A DNA stretch of 64,000 nucleotides from Oryzias latipes (taxonomy: Eukaryota > Chordata > Actinopteri > Beloniformes > Adrianichthyidae): NCBI RefSeq assembly GCF_002234675.1, contig NC_019862.2, positions 29,536,389 to 29,600,388 of the forward strand, written 5' to 3'. The notes beneath the pieces were generated by a model. That model searched no databases. It was not told where the DNA came from and saw nothing but the letters and a program-made list of their open reading frames with translations. Position 1 is the stretch's first letter. Every line of letters starts with the position of its first letter. The position numbers and the translations under genes were made by a program. This document shows positions 12,401-22,550 of this stretch, in pieces.

Positions 12401-15143
12401 GCACGCTGCACTCTGATCCATAGCTGTGCTCTCCCACGGGGTCCCAACAGTGGATGAAACCATGCAGGGGGGCGCTCAGGTTTTTGCATTGTACAGCTGG
12501 ACAGGAGCAGAAGCATCATTTAAGTGAGGACACTTTGAAACCTCTGACACAGTTGCTGTCCCACCTGCACAGCTGGGGGCGGGATGGCTCCAATCCCCAG
12601 AAGCCAGGCAGGAGATTGTGCTGTTGCCCAAGAGGTAGTGACCCTCCTGGCAGGTGAAGTCACACTGAGAGCCAAAGGAGAAAGGCTCCACAGGATCCAC
12701 GCACACCATGTTCCCTCCAGAAGGAGCAACAGCAGCAGAACACTTTTTCACTGAGGGGAGGGGACATAGACATCAATCAGAGGAAGCTGATCAATGTTCC
12801 CATCAAACCAAAGAACATCCATTCAGAATGACCTGAAGGGAATGAATAGATGCGCTGACAGGATTTATATTAACTGTAACCACTAAGCCAGGTCAGAGTC
12901 CCATTTTAGTCCCCCCATAAATGAGTGTGAAGCAAAGCGACGACAAGAGTGACCTAAAACTTACCTAAACAGGATGTGACACCAGTGCAGCTGGCTGTTA
13001 CAGAAGCTCAACGTGAACGCAGTAATGTCAGAGGGACAAACAGAGCACAGGTAAATCATCAGTTTGTCAGTTCACCTGAGCATGCTGGTGTCCCAGGCGT
13101 CCACTGGCCCGTGTGGTCGCACCGGATCTGGTTCTGTCCAGCAAGCTCGTAGCCGTCATCACAGAAGAACTCACAAGTGGAGTTGTAGCTGAAGGTGCTG
13201 ATGGGATGGCTGCAGTTCAAACTGCCCCCCCAGAAGCCAGTCTGGTTCAGAGCTGGGCAGTGTTCCGCTGTGTCAGAAGGTAGAACCCTTGAGTTGTTAC
13301 ATCCTAAACAACTGTTTTGACTGATGGGTAATCAACTGTCACATACCTTCACACTGAGGAACCGGGTGGTTCCACTGCCCATCGCCTTGGCACGCCAACT
13401 GGGACACACCCACCAATCGAAAGCCAAGTTCACAGTGAAAACGGCAGGAGGAGTTGAAACGATTGGGCCCATTGGGATGGACACAGTGGTGAGAACCTTG
13501 TCTGGGTTCTGTCAAAGCTTTACAAGCCACAGCTGTGCAGAAACGGATGAAAATGGTGGAAAAGGAGGTGACGTCTCTGTAGAGTTTTCAAAACATTGTG
13601 ACATGCATCAGAGGAGCAAACCAGGAGCATTTGGATCATTATCAGTGAGAAAATCTTGGGTAGTGAGAGTAAAACTGCGGAGGTTTGTTGAATCAAAAGT
13701 GTCTTAAAATCCTCCCTTTTTAAAATATGAGTTATTTTGTGTAGAAAGTAACTTTTTACTGAGAAATCCTCTAACTTTAGTTTTTCTAATTTTTCCTGTC
13801 AAATGTATGCCATTAAAATGTTTAGAGTATTTACTGCCTTAATTTTGTAATTTAGAAACTATTGATTGTTATTATTTCTTGCTTCCCTTTTCAAATTAAA
13901 AGTCATAATAACCTTGTTGTAAAAGGAAAAAGTTGTTTCCAGGATTTGTTGGCCTCATAGTGTCACAGTAAACAGTGATTTGTTAACCATAATGTTTGTG
14001 GTCTTAATATTTCACATTCATTTCGTTTCAAACCTCAATTTTTAGGTCACGATTTTTTTCCGTTTAATCTATCATTTGTTTCTTACAAAACAACAACAAA
14101 TTGACAAAATCAGAAAAATCTTTTTTTTTTAATTTGCTAATAAGCAAGTAACAATGAAGAAAACCCTTTCATTTGTCTTATAATAAGCCTGGTGTAACGT
14201 CATAAAGCAATAAAGAATGAACCACTCTTACACATGAGTTTGGTGCTTCCATCCTAAACATACTGGTACAATTTTCTTCAGTGGTGAAACTAACTATTTG
14301 TTTTTTTGTTTTTTTTGTTCCTCTGGTTTTTTTGGTTTTTCTTACTGAAAGTTTTGCTCACCTTCCTTACAGTGGAGACCCAGAAAACCAGAGTGACACT
14401 TGCAGGTGAAATTCCCCACTGCCTCCTCACATTCTCCATGAGCACTGCAGGACTCCTGAGTGCAGGAAGCTGAATAAACCCAAAAAAACCTTCAAGTAAA
14501 TATGAAGAAGTCAGATTTATTCCTTCAGCACATTAAACGTTTACCAGTGTAGCAGACGGCTTCCTTCAGTTTGCTGCATTTCTCATTATTCCACCTTGCT
14601 GAGTCTTTAGCCCTCTTGATGTACAGCTCCACACAGTCCTGACCGGCCAGGCTGTCCGGCTCTTCTGACGCCCAGCGTTGAGCTTCCACAGGAACAGGTT
14701 TGCTGGTGTCCACCCACGTCCACTTTGCAGCCACTTTTTGAACTCCTATCCAGTAATAGGTGGGGTTGCGCGGCAGAAAACTGTCAAGATACTCAGCCTC
14801 CTCCTTGTTCTTGATGGAAACCATGTCCACAAAGTGTTTCTGGCACCACTGGCGAGCCTCGTGCCACTGCAGGTTTGAGCCTTTGCTGTAGGCGTAAGTC
14901 CATGCCTGCACCCCTCCTCTGGTCATTGGGTCTAAAATGTCACATACGATAAATAAGTCAAAGAAAAGCAAATGAAAATTTTGTTTTTTTGGCTTTCGAC
15001 GATGGAGACTCACTTCTTCCAACCAAAAGGAGAGCTCCCATCAGCACAAGGAGCTGGATGTTCTGAAAGATTCCAACTGATATCTAAGGAAAATTTTGTA
15101 AAGTCACGTAGCAAAACGTTCACAGGGATAAAGGTCTTACCAT
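6472..15143 (-). CDS. selp: Selectin with 15 intact SCR exons (P-selectin-like)
   Basis: Single-pass cell-surface adhesion receptor that would bind fucosylated/sialylated glycans on leukocytes. CDS exons on -: 15141-15143 (ATG only), 15014-15083 (signal peptide with [14 protein letters not shown]), 14545-14931 (C-type lectin), 14362-14469 (EGF, six Cys), then SCRs at 13347-13532, 13076-13267, 12565-12750, 12311-12496, 12037-12222, 10628-10813, 10342-10527, 10043-10228, 9775-9960, 9428-9619, 9162-9350, 8755-8940, 8493-8678, 8219-8404 and 7220-7408, membrane span 6979-7095 and tail 6472-6533 ending VNPTFEL. Every SCR exon is phase 1-1; the total is about 1184 aa. Human P-selectin has 9 SCRs. 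The lectin site reads EPDS and WNNE instead of EPNN and WNDE. The name follows from position next to sell- and sele-like genes and the high SCR count. Confidence 0.85.
6592..6962. repeat. MITE with inverted ends in the last intron of the selp-like gene
   Basis: The left end AAGCCTTAGTCAC and the right end GTGACCAAGGCTT are inverted copies, followed inward by CACCC and GGGTG. It lies between the membrane-span and tail exons. Related sequence occurs at 3300-3600 and 24985-25440. Confidence 0.55.
7100..7450 (-). repeat. Duplicated block, second copy, distal part (SCR15)
   Basis: Closely matches 9065-9420, including the intronic run GTTTAGACATCACATCTACA. It carries SCR15 (7220-7408), which differs from SCR11 by only a few bases. 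Confidence 0.8.
7459..7558 (-). pseudogene. Truncated SCR exon, relic of a copy of SCR10
   Basis: This matches the second half of the SCR10 exon (9428-9530) through the conserved donor, but lacks the first half and any acceptor. At about 7560 it runs directly into intronic sequence that matches 11290-11340. It is therefore an exon cut by a deletion inside the duplicated block and is left out of the selp-like model. Confidence 0.75.
7566..9035 (-). repeat. Duplicated block, second copy (SCR12-13-14 and flanking introns)
   Basis: Near-identical to 11297-12850 in exons and introns. SCR14 (8219-8404) and SCR5 (12037-12222) encode the same peptide wherever I compared them. Small differences occur, for example an extra CACTCACAAA near 8741, so this is not a collapsed or repeated assembly of one locus. 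Confidence 0.85.
9065..9420 (-). repeat. Duplicated block, first copy, distal part (SCR11)
   Basis: First copy of the segment matched at 7100-7450. The junction with the second copy of the SCR3-5 block lies near 9035-9065. Confidence 0.75.
11282..11900. repeat. LINE remnant in the large intron of the selp-like gene
   Basis: On -, 11282-11473 reads a reverse-transcriptase-like tail piece ([18 protein letters not shown]), which resembles the segment after the catalytic motif in non-LTR elements. The rest up to 11900 is AT-rich with a small inverted GAAAGGAGCAGA/TCTGCTCCTTT pair. The same material is present in the second copy at about 7566-8090, so it was there before the duplication. Confidence 0.45.
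11297..12850 (-). repeat. Duplicated block, first copy (SCR3-4-5 and flanking introns)
   Basis: Source or sister of 7566-9035. It includes exons 12565-12750, 12311-12496 and 12037-12222 plus about 700 bases of downstream intron. Both copies keep GT-AG sites and phase, so both can be spliced in. Confidence 0.85.
12965..12994 (-). CDS. Possible 30-base mini-exon in the selp-like gene
   Basis: Between SCR2 and SCR3 there is a 30-base segment with an AG acceptor and a strong GTAAGT donor. In the same 1-1 phase as every domain exon it would add 10 residues, [10 protein letters not shown]-like with two cysteines. It resembles the start of the gene's EGF exon (ASCTQESCS). It could be a cassette micro-exon or a decayed EGF/SCR exon. 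It is not counted in the selp-like length. Confidence 0.3.
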   Translation of the reverse strand, partial: PAALVSHPV

Positions 15144-15347
15144 GTCATCTGTCGGTCAGTCATTAGAATTTGTCCAGAATTAGAAAGTTTCTACTTAGGG
15201 AAGGAGTGAGACCTCTTAAGTAATCCCACTTCTGCTCTCACATCTGTCCTTCCCGCCCACAAAGAAGAACTCCAACTGTTTTGATTGATTTCAATATGTT
15301 GGAAATAAATGCACACAGAACAACTCAGAATGTATGCATGCAACATG

Positions 15348-15353
15348 TTTATT
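15348..15353 (-). terminator. Poly(A) signal of the sell-like gene
   Basis: AATAAA on -, with a second at 15385-15390, 110-150 bases after the sell-like stop. The next gene's start codon is only about 200 bases further on, so the two selectins are very closely packed. Confidence 0.5.
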
Positions 15354-15503
15354 GTTGCATTTCAAACTGTAATGAAGCAAACCCTTTATTGTTCAGCATT
15401 CTTTACAAATACAGAGAAATTTGCTGGAAATGCTCAGGAGAAGCAACATGTGCATAAATGTATGCTTAAAATATAAACACATTTCTTCTTGTTTCTCATT
15501 TCT

Positions 15504-16863
15504 TCAGGTCACCCGAGTGTCCTCAGGCTTCCTGTGAAAAAAACAAAAACAGAAAGTCAGCTGAGCTTAAAAAACTTTGACAGAGTTCAAGCAGTTCTGA
15601 CACTGACCTTTCTTGAGTAAGTTTACTTCCTGTTGGAGACAAAAAAACACACATTTAAAGTGTGTTGCAACAAGATTTCACTTCAGGTTTTGCCGACAAG
15701 ACACTGACTTTTTCTGTGTTTGATCCCGCAGATGCAGACGCAGACGCACAAAGACACAGCTCCGTACGCAGCTACAGCCAACAGAGCCTCTTTGTAACCT
15801 GAGAATTTAGACATTTAACCGTTGGTTGGATTTGGGATCGCCAACAGGTCCCTTCTGACACTTACTTGTACAAAATGGTCCTGGTTGGCTCCAGATGCCG
15901 GTGGCCTTGCAGGTCACAACCGAGGAGCCAATCAGGATAAAACCCGGATTGCATTTAAATGTACAAGTGGTGTGGAACTTCTGGTTTCCTTCACAGCAGC
16001 TATGATGCCCATGGTCCATTCTAGGGAGGGGGGCGCATCCCATAGCTGGAGGCGCAAACATGAATGTGAAATAAAAAATCCCTGAAATGACTTTTTGATC
16101 AAAATGACTTTGAATTAATGAGATTTGGAGCAACAAATACGCCTGATGACTCCACACACAATTGGAAAGGATCACTTCCCTGCCCTCACCTGTTTGACAC
16201 CTGTCTCCATAGAAACCAGCTTCACAGAGACAAGTTGTGTTGTCTATGGTTTCTTGGCAGGAACCTCGTTCACACGATGTGTTTTCACATTGAGCTGTTT
16301 AAGAAAGTTATCATGCATCACGATCTGGATCAGGAAAGAAAACACTATTCATCTGCAGCTTTACACACCTTTATAGCAAACTGGGAATTTCTTGTTGGAA
16401 CATTTCTCGTCGTTCCACTTTCCTCGGTTTGGCCCGTTGTTGACGTAGATCTCCACGCAAAATTCGTTGACGTGGACGTTGTTAGGCTCCTTTGTGGCCC
16501 AGGAATGATTACCAACCCACGTGCTGTTGTTTCCAATCCATTTCCAAGTTTCATTCAGGTGGTTTTTGGTGATTCCAATCCAGTAATATGGGCTGCCTGT
16601 CCTGTTTGGCAGCAGGGAGACCACGTGGTCATTCTCTTTCTGGTTCTGGAAAGCCACCATGTCTGAGAAACGGCTCTGACACCACTTCCGGGCTTCGGTC
16701 CAGTTCATCGTCTCAGCATCAGAGAAGTGATAAGTCCAGCCAAAGGACGTCTCAGGCTGGAAGAAAACTTAACAAATGTGGAAAATGATTTATCAAGTGA
16801 GTTCTTATACATCTTAAAATTATGTTTAAACTCACCAACAATAAGAAGAATGGTCCAGCTCAT
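15504..16863 (-). CDS. sell: Short selectin with a single SCR (L-selectin-like)
   Basis: Leukocyte-type adhesion lectin, type I membrane protein, about 283 aa. CDS exons on -: 16836-16863 (MSWTILLIV signal start), 16369-16767 (lectin), 16190-16294 (EGF), 15866-16045 (one SCR), 15709-15798 (membrane span, Cys-rich CVCVCIC), 15608-15629 and 15504-15531 (tail). The acceptor of exon 2 was chosen at 16767 because the alternative at the later ccag gives an immediate stop. The lectin has canonical EPNN and WNDE calcium/sugar motifs and several N-glycosylation sequons. The basic juxtamembrane tail (KHRKRSKLTQERK) recalls the ERM/calmodulin-binding tail of L-selectin. Mammalian L-selectin has two SCRs, so this gene is reduced. 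The name rests on its place between selp- and sele-like genes. Confidence 0.8.
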
Positions 16864-16959
16864 CTTTCTGAGAAGAACACAATCATCAAATGTTTCTTTA
16901 ATTTTCCAGTCAAGCATGTTAACATGCTGGTAATGAGCAAGAGTGAGTTATTGTTGGGG

Positions 16960-16966
16960 TTTTATA
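16960..16966 (-). promoter_or_regulatory. TATA box of the sell-like gene
   Basis: TATAAAA on -, about 97 bases upstream of the start codon, which fits a start site near 16935. Confidence 0.55.
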
Positions 16967-17429
16967 CAGCTGCTGTGTTGCTTTAGTCCAACACTCATAC
17001 AGAATAGCTGGATGTTTGCTCTGCAGCCTGAATGGAGGTGATAAAGGATTTCAGTGCTTATTTTGGAGAAAACTGCTCTGAGAATAAATCCACACATTTA
17101 TACCAACCCGTTTCTTTATCCAGTGATTTCAAAATGGATGTTTTGATAAATATTAACAGCACACATGTTGGATTTTCTTCTAAATCTGTAATTTTAAGCC
17201 TCTTCTGAAGAAAAGTCTCAACTTTTATCAACTACAACAGATCATATTGTATTTTATGATAATACATAAGCAATTTTGATGCAGCGGAACATTTTTTTGA
17301 AACAAAGTCAGCCTCCTTGACACCTATCTGGGCACCAACACCTCTCCACCTTTCTTTTTTATGTTTATTACTAGTATTCTGCATCCCATTGACATGGATT
17401 CACATCATCCTTTAATTCCCACAGCTAAT

Positions 17430-18015
17430 CGCGCCCTGTTCTTTTCTGGACTGAGAGGTCTGAGGTCTTTCCAGGTATCTGTTGTAGCCACTCCTCCAGC
17501 TTGGGGGTTACTGCCCCGAGTGCTCCAATTACCACAGGCACCACTGTCACCTTCACTTACCAGGCTTTCTCCAGTTCTTCTCTGAGTCCCTGGTATTTCT
17601 CCAGTTTCTCATGTTCCTTCTTCCTGATGATCCCATCGCTTGGCACTGCCACATCCACCACAACGGCTTTCCTCTGTTCTTTATCCACCACTAAAATGTC
17701 TGGTTGGTTCGCCATTGCCATCCTATCAGTCTGGATCTGGAAGTCCCACAGGATCTTTGCCCTTTCATTCTCTACCACCTTCGGAGGTGTTTCCCATTTT
17801 GACCTTGGGGTTTCCAGTCCATATTCTGCACACATGTTCCTGTATATTATTTCAGCCACTTGATTGTGGCGCTCCATGTATGCTTTCCCTGCCAGCATCT
17901 TACATCCTGCAGTTATGTGCTGGACTGTTTCAGGCGCCTCTTTGCACAGCCTACACCTTGGGTCTTGTCTGGTGTGGTAGATCTGAGCCTCTATGGCTCT
18001 GGTGCTCAGGGGTTG
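17430..18015 (-). repeat. C-terminal fragment of a LINE with restriction-like endonuclease (R4/Rex6-type)
   Basis: On - the frame 17557-17898 reads MLAGKAYMERHNQVAEI, later ANQPDILVVDKEQRKAVVV, then HEKLEKYQGLREELEK. The PD...VVD...K arrangement fits the PD-(D/E)XK endonuclease at the C-terminus of R2/R4-group non-LTR elements; Rex6 is the fish representative. Only the last third of such an element is present, so it is 5'-truncated. It lies between the sell- and sele-like genes. Confidence 0.65.
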
Positions 18016-18730
18016 TTCCGCTTTAGAAGATAATTGTAAATGTTTATCAAGTAATACAGAATTTTAAAAAAATCTGTTGTGATGCAGCTGAACACATTTT
18101 TTAATGCACAAATAGTCTCTTGGACAAACATCATAAGGCTTGAGACACCTCCTCAGCACATGAAACTTTTTTTTAACGTTGTTGAAAATGTTGTGTTTTA
18201 TTTCACCCATTTTAATGGGCTTTTTTCTTTTGAAAAGTTCTTGTTTGTAAACACTTTATCTCCTCACTGAAGCCATTTGAAATGCCATTTAGTATAAAAT
18301 GCCTTTCTGCAGAACAACCTTGTGGTGGTAAGGAACCGTGCTCGACAATTCGATTCACTTATTTATTTTTGTTTTTTTCTAACTTGCAGTTATTTGACTC
18401 AATTCAAACAAATAATGTGAAATTGTACTTACAGAAATTTAGACTTTCATTCACATTTGTTGTTTTTATGACTCTGTGTCATGAATTTGATCGGGTTTCA
18501 AACAGAAGTTATTGAGAAATGACACTTGTAACATGATCTTTGGTCTGATGCTATATTTTCCATGAAATTGCTGACACTGAAAATACAGCAGAGTTTTGTC
18601 TGCAAAACTTAAAATTCTTCTTTTTTTATGGAACAAATCTTTTAAATAAACTCCTCTTCCTTCCTGAATCTGAAAAATAAGCTGCTTAAGTTATAAAATG
18701 GACCCTGCAACTATTACCACATAACAGCAT
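18016..18730. other. Intergenic, no gene seen
   Basis: AT-rich sequence between the LINE fragment and the 3' end of the sele-like gene. Nothing recognisable. Confidence 0.5.
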
Positions 18731-18736
18731 TTTATT
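18731..18736 (-). terminator. Poly(A) signal of the sele-like gene
   Basis: AATAAA on -, about 360 bases after the sele-like stop at 19093-19095. Confidence 0.45.
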
Positions 18737-19092
18737 GAAAGTAAAAATCAGAAATGATTTCACAATGTGCATGAATACAATCCAACACTCAACAAAAACC
18801 AAAATATTGAATAAATACAAATAAATAAACAGTGTCAAACATACAGTAAAGCTCTTCACAGGTTCATATTAATGCAACAACCTTCTGTAATATTATCATT
18901 TTCATGTCCAGAAAGCTGAAGAACAATTTGTTCAACACAAAACTCCCACTGGGAGCAGGTTTTTGGCAAAACACCAAACTATTAAAGGCCTTCCTTACAC
19001 CAAAGACACACCAGGCTTTACCAAATGTCACACACACCATGTGTTCACGTTTAAATTCATCCAAGCTGCACACGTTCTGTCCTTTGTTGCCT

Positions 19093-22000
19093 CTATATGA
19101 GGCTGTCGATGCTGCTTTTGTAGACCTGTGGCGGCTCGTTGAAGTCAGAGTTGCTGCAAAAACAGAAGTAATAATTAAATAAACAAACAAACGAATAATA
19201 AACCAGCTCTCCTGTTGGAAGCTCACCTGTTCAACTCAAATTTGGAAGCTTTCCTCTTCAGTCTTTTCAAGATCCACATTGCCAGAGAAAGGCCTGAGAC
19301 TGCAGCAGCGCCCCCTGCTGTCACACCAATGGTGATGGCAGAAACCTGGTACGAAGGAGCTGCAAGAACAAGTTTATGAAGATGTGAGCAACTCCACCAA
19401 ACAGATGAAACGTCTGATCCCCATTTAGGATGTTCTGTTTTACCCTGACAGGTGGGGGTCTTCCCGGTCCAGTTGCCATGACGACCACAGGTCAGCAGCT
19501 CGTGTCCGTCTAGCGTGAAGCCTTCATCACAGGTGAAGGAGCACTGCGAGCTGAAAAAAGGTTGGCTGTCGGAGCAGTTGGTGTAACCGTTTTCAAGAGG
19601 CTCAGGCGGAGGGCATTGGACGGCTGTTGGAGAGTGACACACCAGACACGTTACCTTCTTTTCAAATGTGCAACACAGAACGGGTCTGAGCAAAGTGAAG
19701 GTGGAACCTTTGCAGGACGGCTGGACGCCGCTCCACTGTCCATTCAGAGAGCACTTCCTGTGGGCCGCTCCCTGAAGTTCAAAGCCTGGCTCACAGCTGA
19801 AGCTGCAGAAGGAGTTTGGTCTCAGGTTGGTCAGAGGTTTGCTGCACTCTGTGATGAGCTGAGCTGAGCCTCCTGGAACTGGGCATGTGATCTCTAATGG
19901 AAAAAAAAACGTTTCATAAAGACTTTTAGCTTTTGTATTTTTTTTATATTTATTGCAAAACCTTTCTTTAAAAGGTTTTCCTACCAACACACTGAGGAAT
20001 CTGGTAACTCCAGTCACCTGCCGATGAACATGTGACCTCACTGGGCCCTACAAGGCGGTAGCCTGATTCACAGCTGAAGCTGCAGGAGGAGTTTTGTCCC
20101 AGGTTGGTCAGAGGTTTGCTGCACTTTGTGATGAGCTGAGCTCCTCCTTCTGGGACTGGACATGTGATCTCTAATGGAAAAAAAAATCATAAAGACTTTT
20201 AGTTTTTGTATTTTTTTTAAATAATTTATTGCAAAAAGTTTCTTTTAAAGGGTTTCCTACCAACACACTGAGGAATGGTGTCACTCCAGACACCTGCTGA
20301 TGTGCATGTGACCCTACTGCGCCCCAATAGGTGGAAACCTGGCTCACAGGTGAAGTTGCAGACCCCTCCGAAGCTGAACATGTAGGGTGGGTCATTTTCA
20401 CAGCTGACCTTTCCATTCTTTGGATCCTGGAGAGCAGGACACTGCACAGCTGGAAGACGGGTAGAAACCACAAAAATGTTCCTCACATAAATTTCAAAGG
20501 GACGTGATGTCTCTGACATAAATGCTATAAAATATGCGCTCGTACCAACACAAGATGGCTCGAGGTCACTCCATCTGCCGGAAGCTTCACAATGCACAGT
20601 GCCAGGGGAGGAAGGCTTCATCTCATATCCCTCATTACAGGTAAATGAACAGGAAGACTGGTAGCTGTAGTGGCCCAGAGGATGGGAACACTTCATGTCT
20701 CCAGCCTCAGGATGAGACAGATGCCGGCACTGCACCACTGAACAGAAGAGGAGGAAGTAAGATGTGTCATTTTCAATTATAAATAAAGCTGAGTTTTTTT
20801 CACAGGAAATTCAGTCTTTGCATCTGTTCATCAGACTGATCCATGGGGAGGAACTCACATTGGCATTTAGGAGACTCCTCTGACCAAAGGCCTGTGCTGG
20901 TGCACCTCTGCACGCCAGCTGACGTCAGGCTGTATCCCTCCTCGCAGGAGTGTCGGCACAGCGAGTCGTAGGCGAAGTCTCCGTTCTTGTGGGAGCAGTC
21001 CACACGTCCGTGTTCAGGGAGGATCACCTTCTCCTTACTGCACTGAACAGCTGCAGATAGAGGAGAACCTCATCCCACATCCAGTCATGGACGCTGCACA
21101 ACGATAATCGGGGAGAACGCAGCTGCATCTTCTCACCGTGCTGACATCTTGTTCCATAAAAACCTGAATGACATTCACACGTGTGGTTGTTGATGGTCTC
21201 GACACATTCTCCATGATAGCATGAGTCGTTCCTACAGGAAGCTGCAGAAAGATGAAAAACACAAACATTAAATCGACTGTGCTAAACTAATGTTTTTTTT
21301 AAAGCAGCATAAAAAAGTCAGCTTTTACCTGAATAGCACAGAGCTGCCTTTTTCTTAGAGCATTTCTCATCATTCCACTTTCCTGCCTGCTGGGTTCTCT
21401 TTATGTAAATCTCCACGCAGTCCTCGGGTTGACTCGTTTTGGATCCATCTTTTCCGTTGTTCGGTTCTCCCTTTGCCCAGTTGGTAGCTTCGGGCGTCAG
21501 AGCCTTGTTGGTTCCCACCCACGTCCAGACATCGTTGATCTTACGAATCCCGATCCAGTAGTAGTTGTCTCTCTTTGGAAGGCTTTTGTTGAGGTGGGTG
21601 ATCTCCTCTTGGTTCTGGATTGCCACCATGTCTGTGTATCTCTGTTTGCACCACTCTCTGGCTTCTGCCCATTCCATCGTGTGGTTTGACCAGTGGTACG
21701 ACCAGCCGTCCACATGTCTCCACAGACACAGCGCTGGGGGTGCAGAGAGGCAAACAGCAAGAGATGGTGAGAAAGAATAGTGATTTTTTTTTAAAAGGTT
21801 CCAACCTTAACTCCAAGCCAAATCAAAAAATGTTAACTTGTTTTTTTTTAAACTTACGCCCTGCATCTTTGGTGTATTCTCTCTTTTACTTTACTATAAT
21901 GTAAAAATATTTAACAGGGCACCAAAAGTGATAAAATATGCTAAACTATTTGCACCAAGCAAATGCAAAAAGAGAATGTGTGACAGATCAATCTTTTAAA

Positions 22001-22460
22001 GTTAAGTCAGTGTATTTTTTCAGTGAAGGCTACCACCTTAAGCCTTGTGCTATCCTATGGGGTCCAGATGACCCGATCTTTACATTGATGTGTTCTCCCT
22101 ACCATGACAAAGGTGGATAAAGGTGGAGAGGATTTCGTATAATCCATGGACACCAGTGAAGATCACAAATCATTGAAGAAAAAAGTTCAGCGCTCTGTCT
22201 TGTGGGGTCTATATGACCCCACTCCCAATGTTTAAATGCCTAGGATAGCACAAGGTTAAAAAAAATACATACTGGAGCAGAGAAGGAAGAATCTGATCCA
22301 AGATGTTGAAGTTATTGCTTGAAGGGGCTGAACTGCCTCAAAGGAGAGTTTCTGTCGAAAGAAAACCAAATCAATAAAAAATAAATCATATAAAAACACA
22401 ATTGGATGCTGAATGTAATCAAAAAGAAAACAGGACCACTTTAAAAAAAACACTCACCAT
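19093..22460 (-). CDS. sele: Selectin with six SCRs (E-selectin-like)
   Basis: Endothelial-type adhesion lectin, type I membrane protein, about 636 aa (human E-selectin 610). CDS exons on -: 22458-22460 (ATG only), 22273-22351 (signal), 21329-21733 (lectin), 21137-21241 (EGF), SCRs 20859-21050, 20546-20737, 20261-20449, 19985-20170, 19708-19893 and 19444-19623, membrane span 19227-19359 and tail 19093-19153. The lectin keeps [12 protein letters not shown] and WNDE, so calcium and fucose binding should be intact. Six SCRs is the human E-selectin number, and the tail ([15 protein letters not shown]) has a C-terminal tyrosine-containing stretch like the human tail's YQKPSYIL. SCR4 and SCR5 begin almost identically (EITCPVP then a GG/AQLIT block), suggesting a recent exon duplication. 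Confidence 0.85.
22042..22255. repeat. Palindromic piggyBac-like MITE, full copy
   Basis: Ends GCCTTGTGCTATCC and GGATAGCACAAGG are inverted, and the element is flanked by TTAA on both sides (22038-22041 and 22256-22259), the piggyBac target site. It lies in intron 2 of the sele-like gene. No coding capacity. Confidence 0.7.
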
Positions 22461-22543
22461 GTTTAGTTTGAGGAGCCTCAAAAGACGAGGAAGTGTCTGT
22501 GCAGAAGAAGGGATTCTGAGTTCTGTGTGCCGATGGCTTCGGG

Positions 22544-22550
22544 TTTTATA
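22544..22550 (-). promoter_or_regulatory. TATA box of the sele-like gene
   Basis: TATAAAA on -, 84 bases upstream of the start codon. Just upstream (22600-22625) lies TGGAAACTCC, loosely like an NF-kB half-consensus; mammalian SELE is NF-kB driven. The kB reading is inference only. Confidence 0.5.

Noticed and set aside
7566-12850. Assembly duplication artefact in the selp-like gene
   Set aside because: Copies differ by substitutions and small indels and are followed by different flanks, so a real duplication is more likely.
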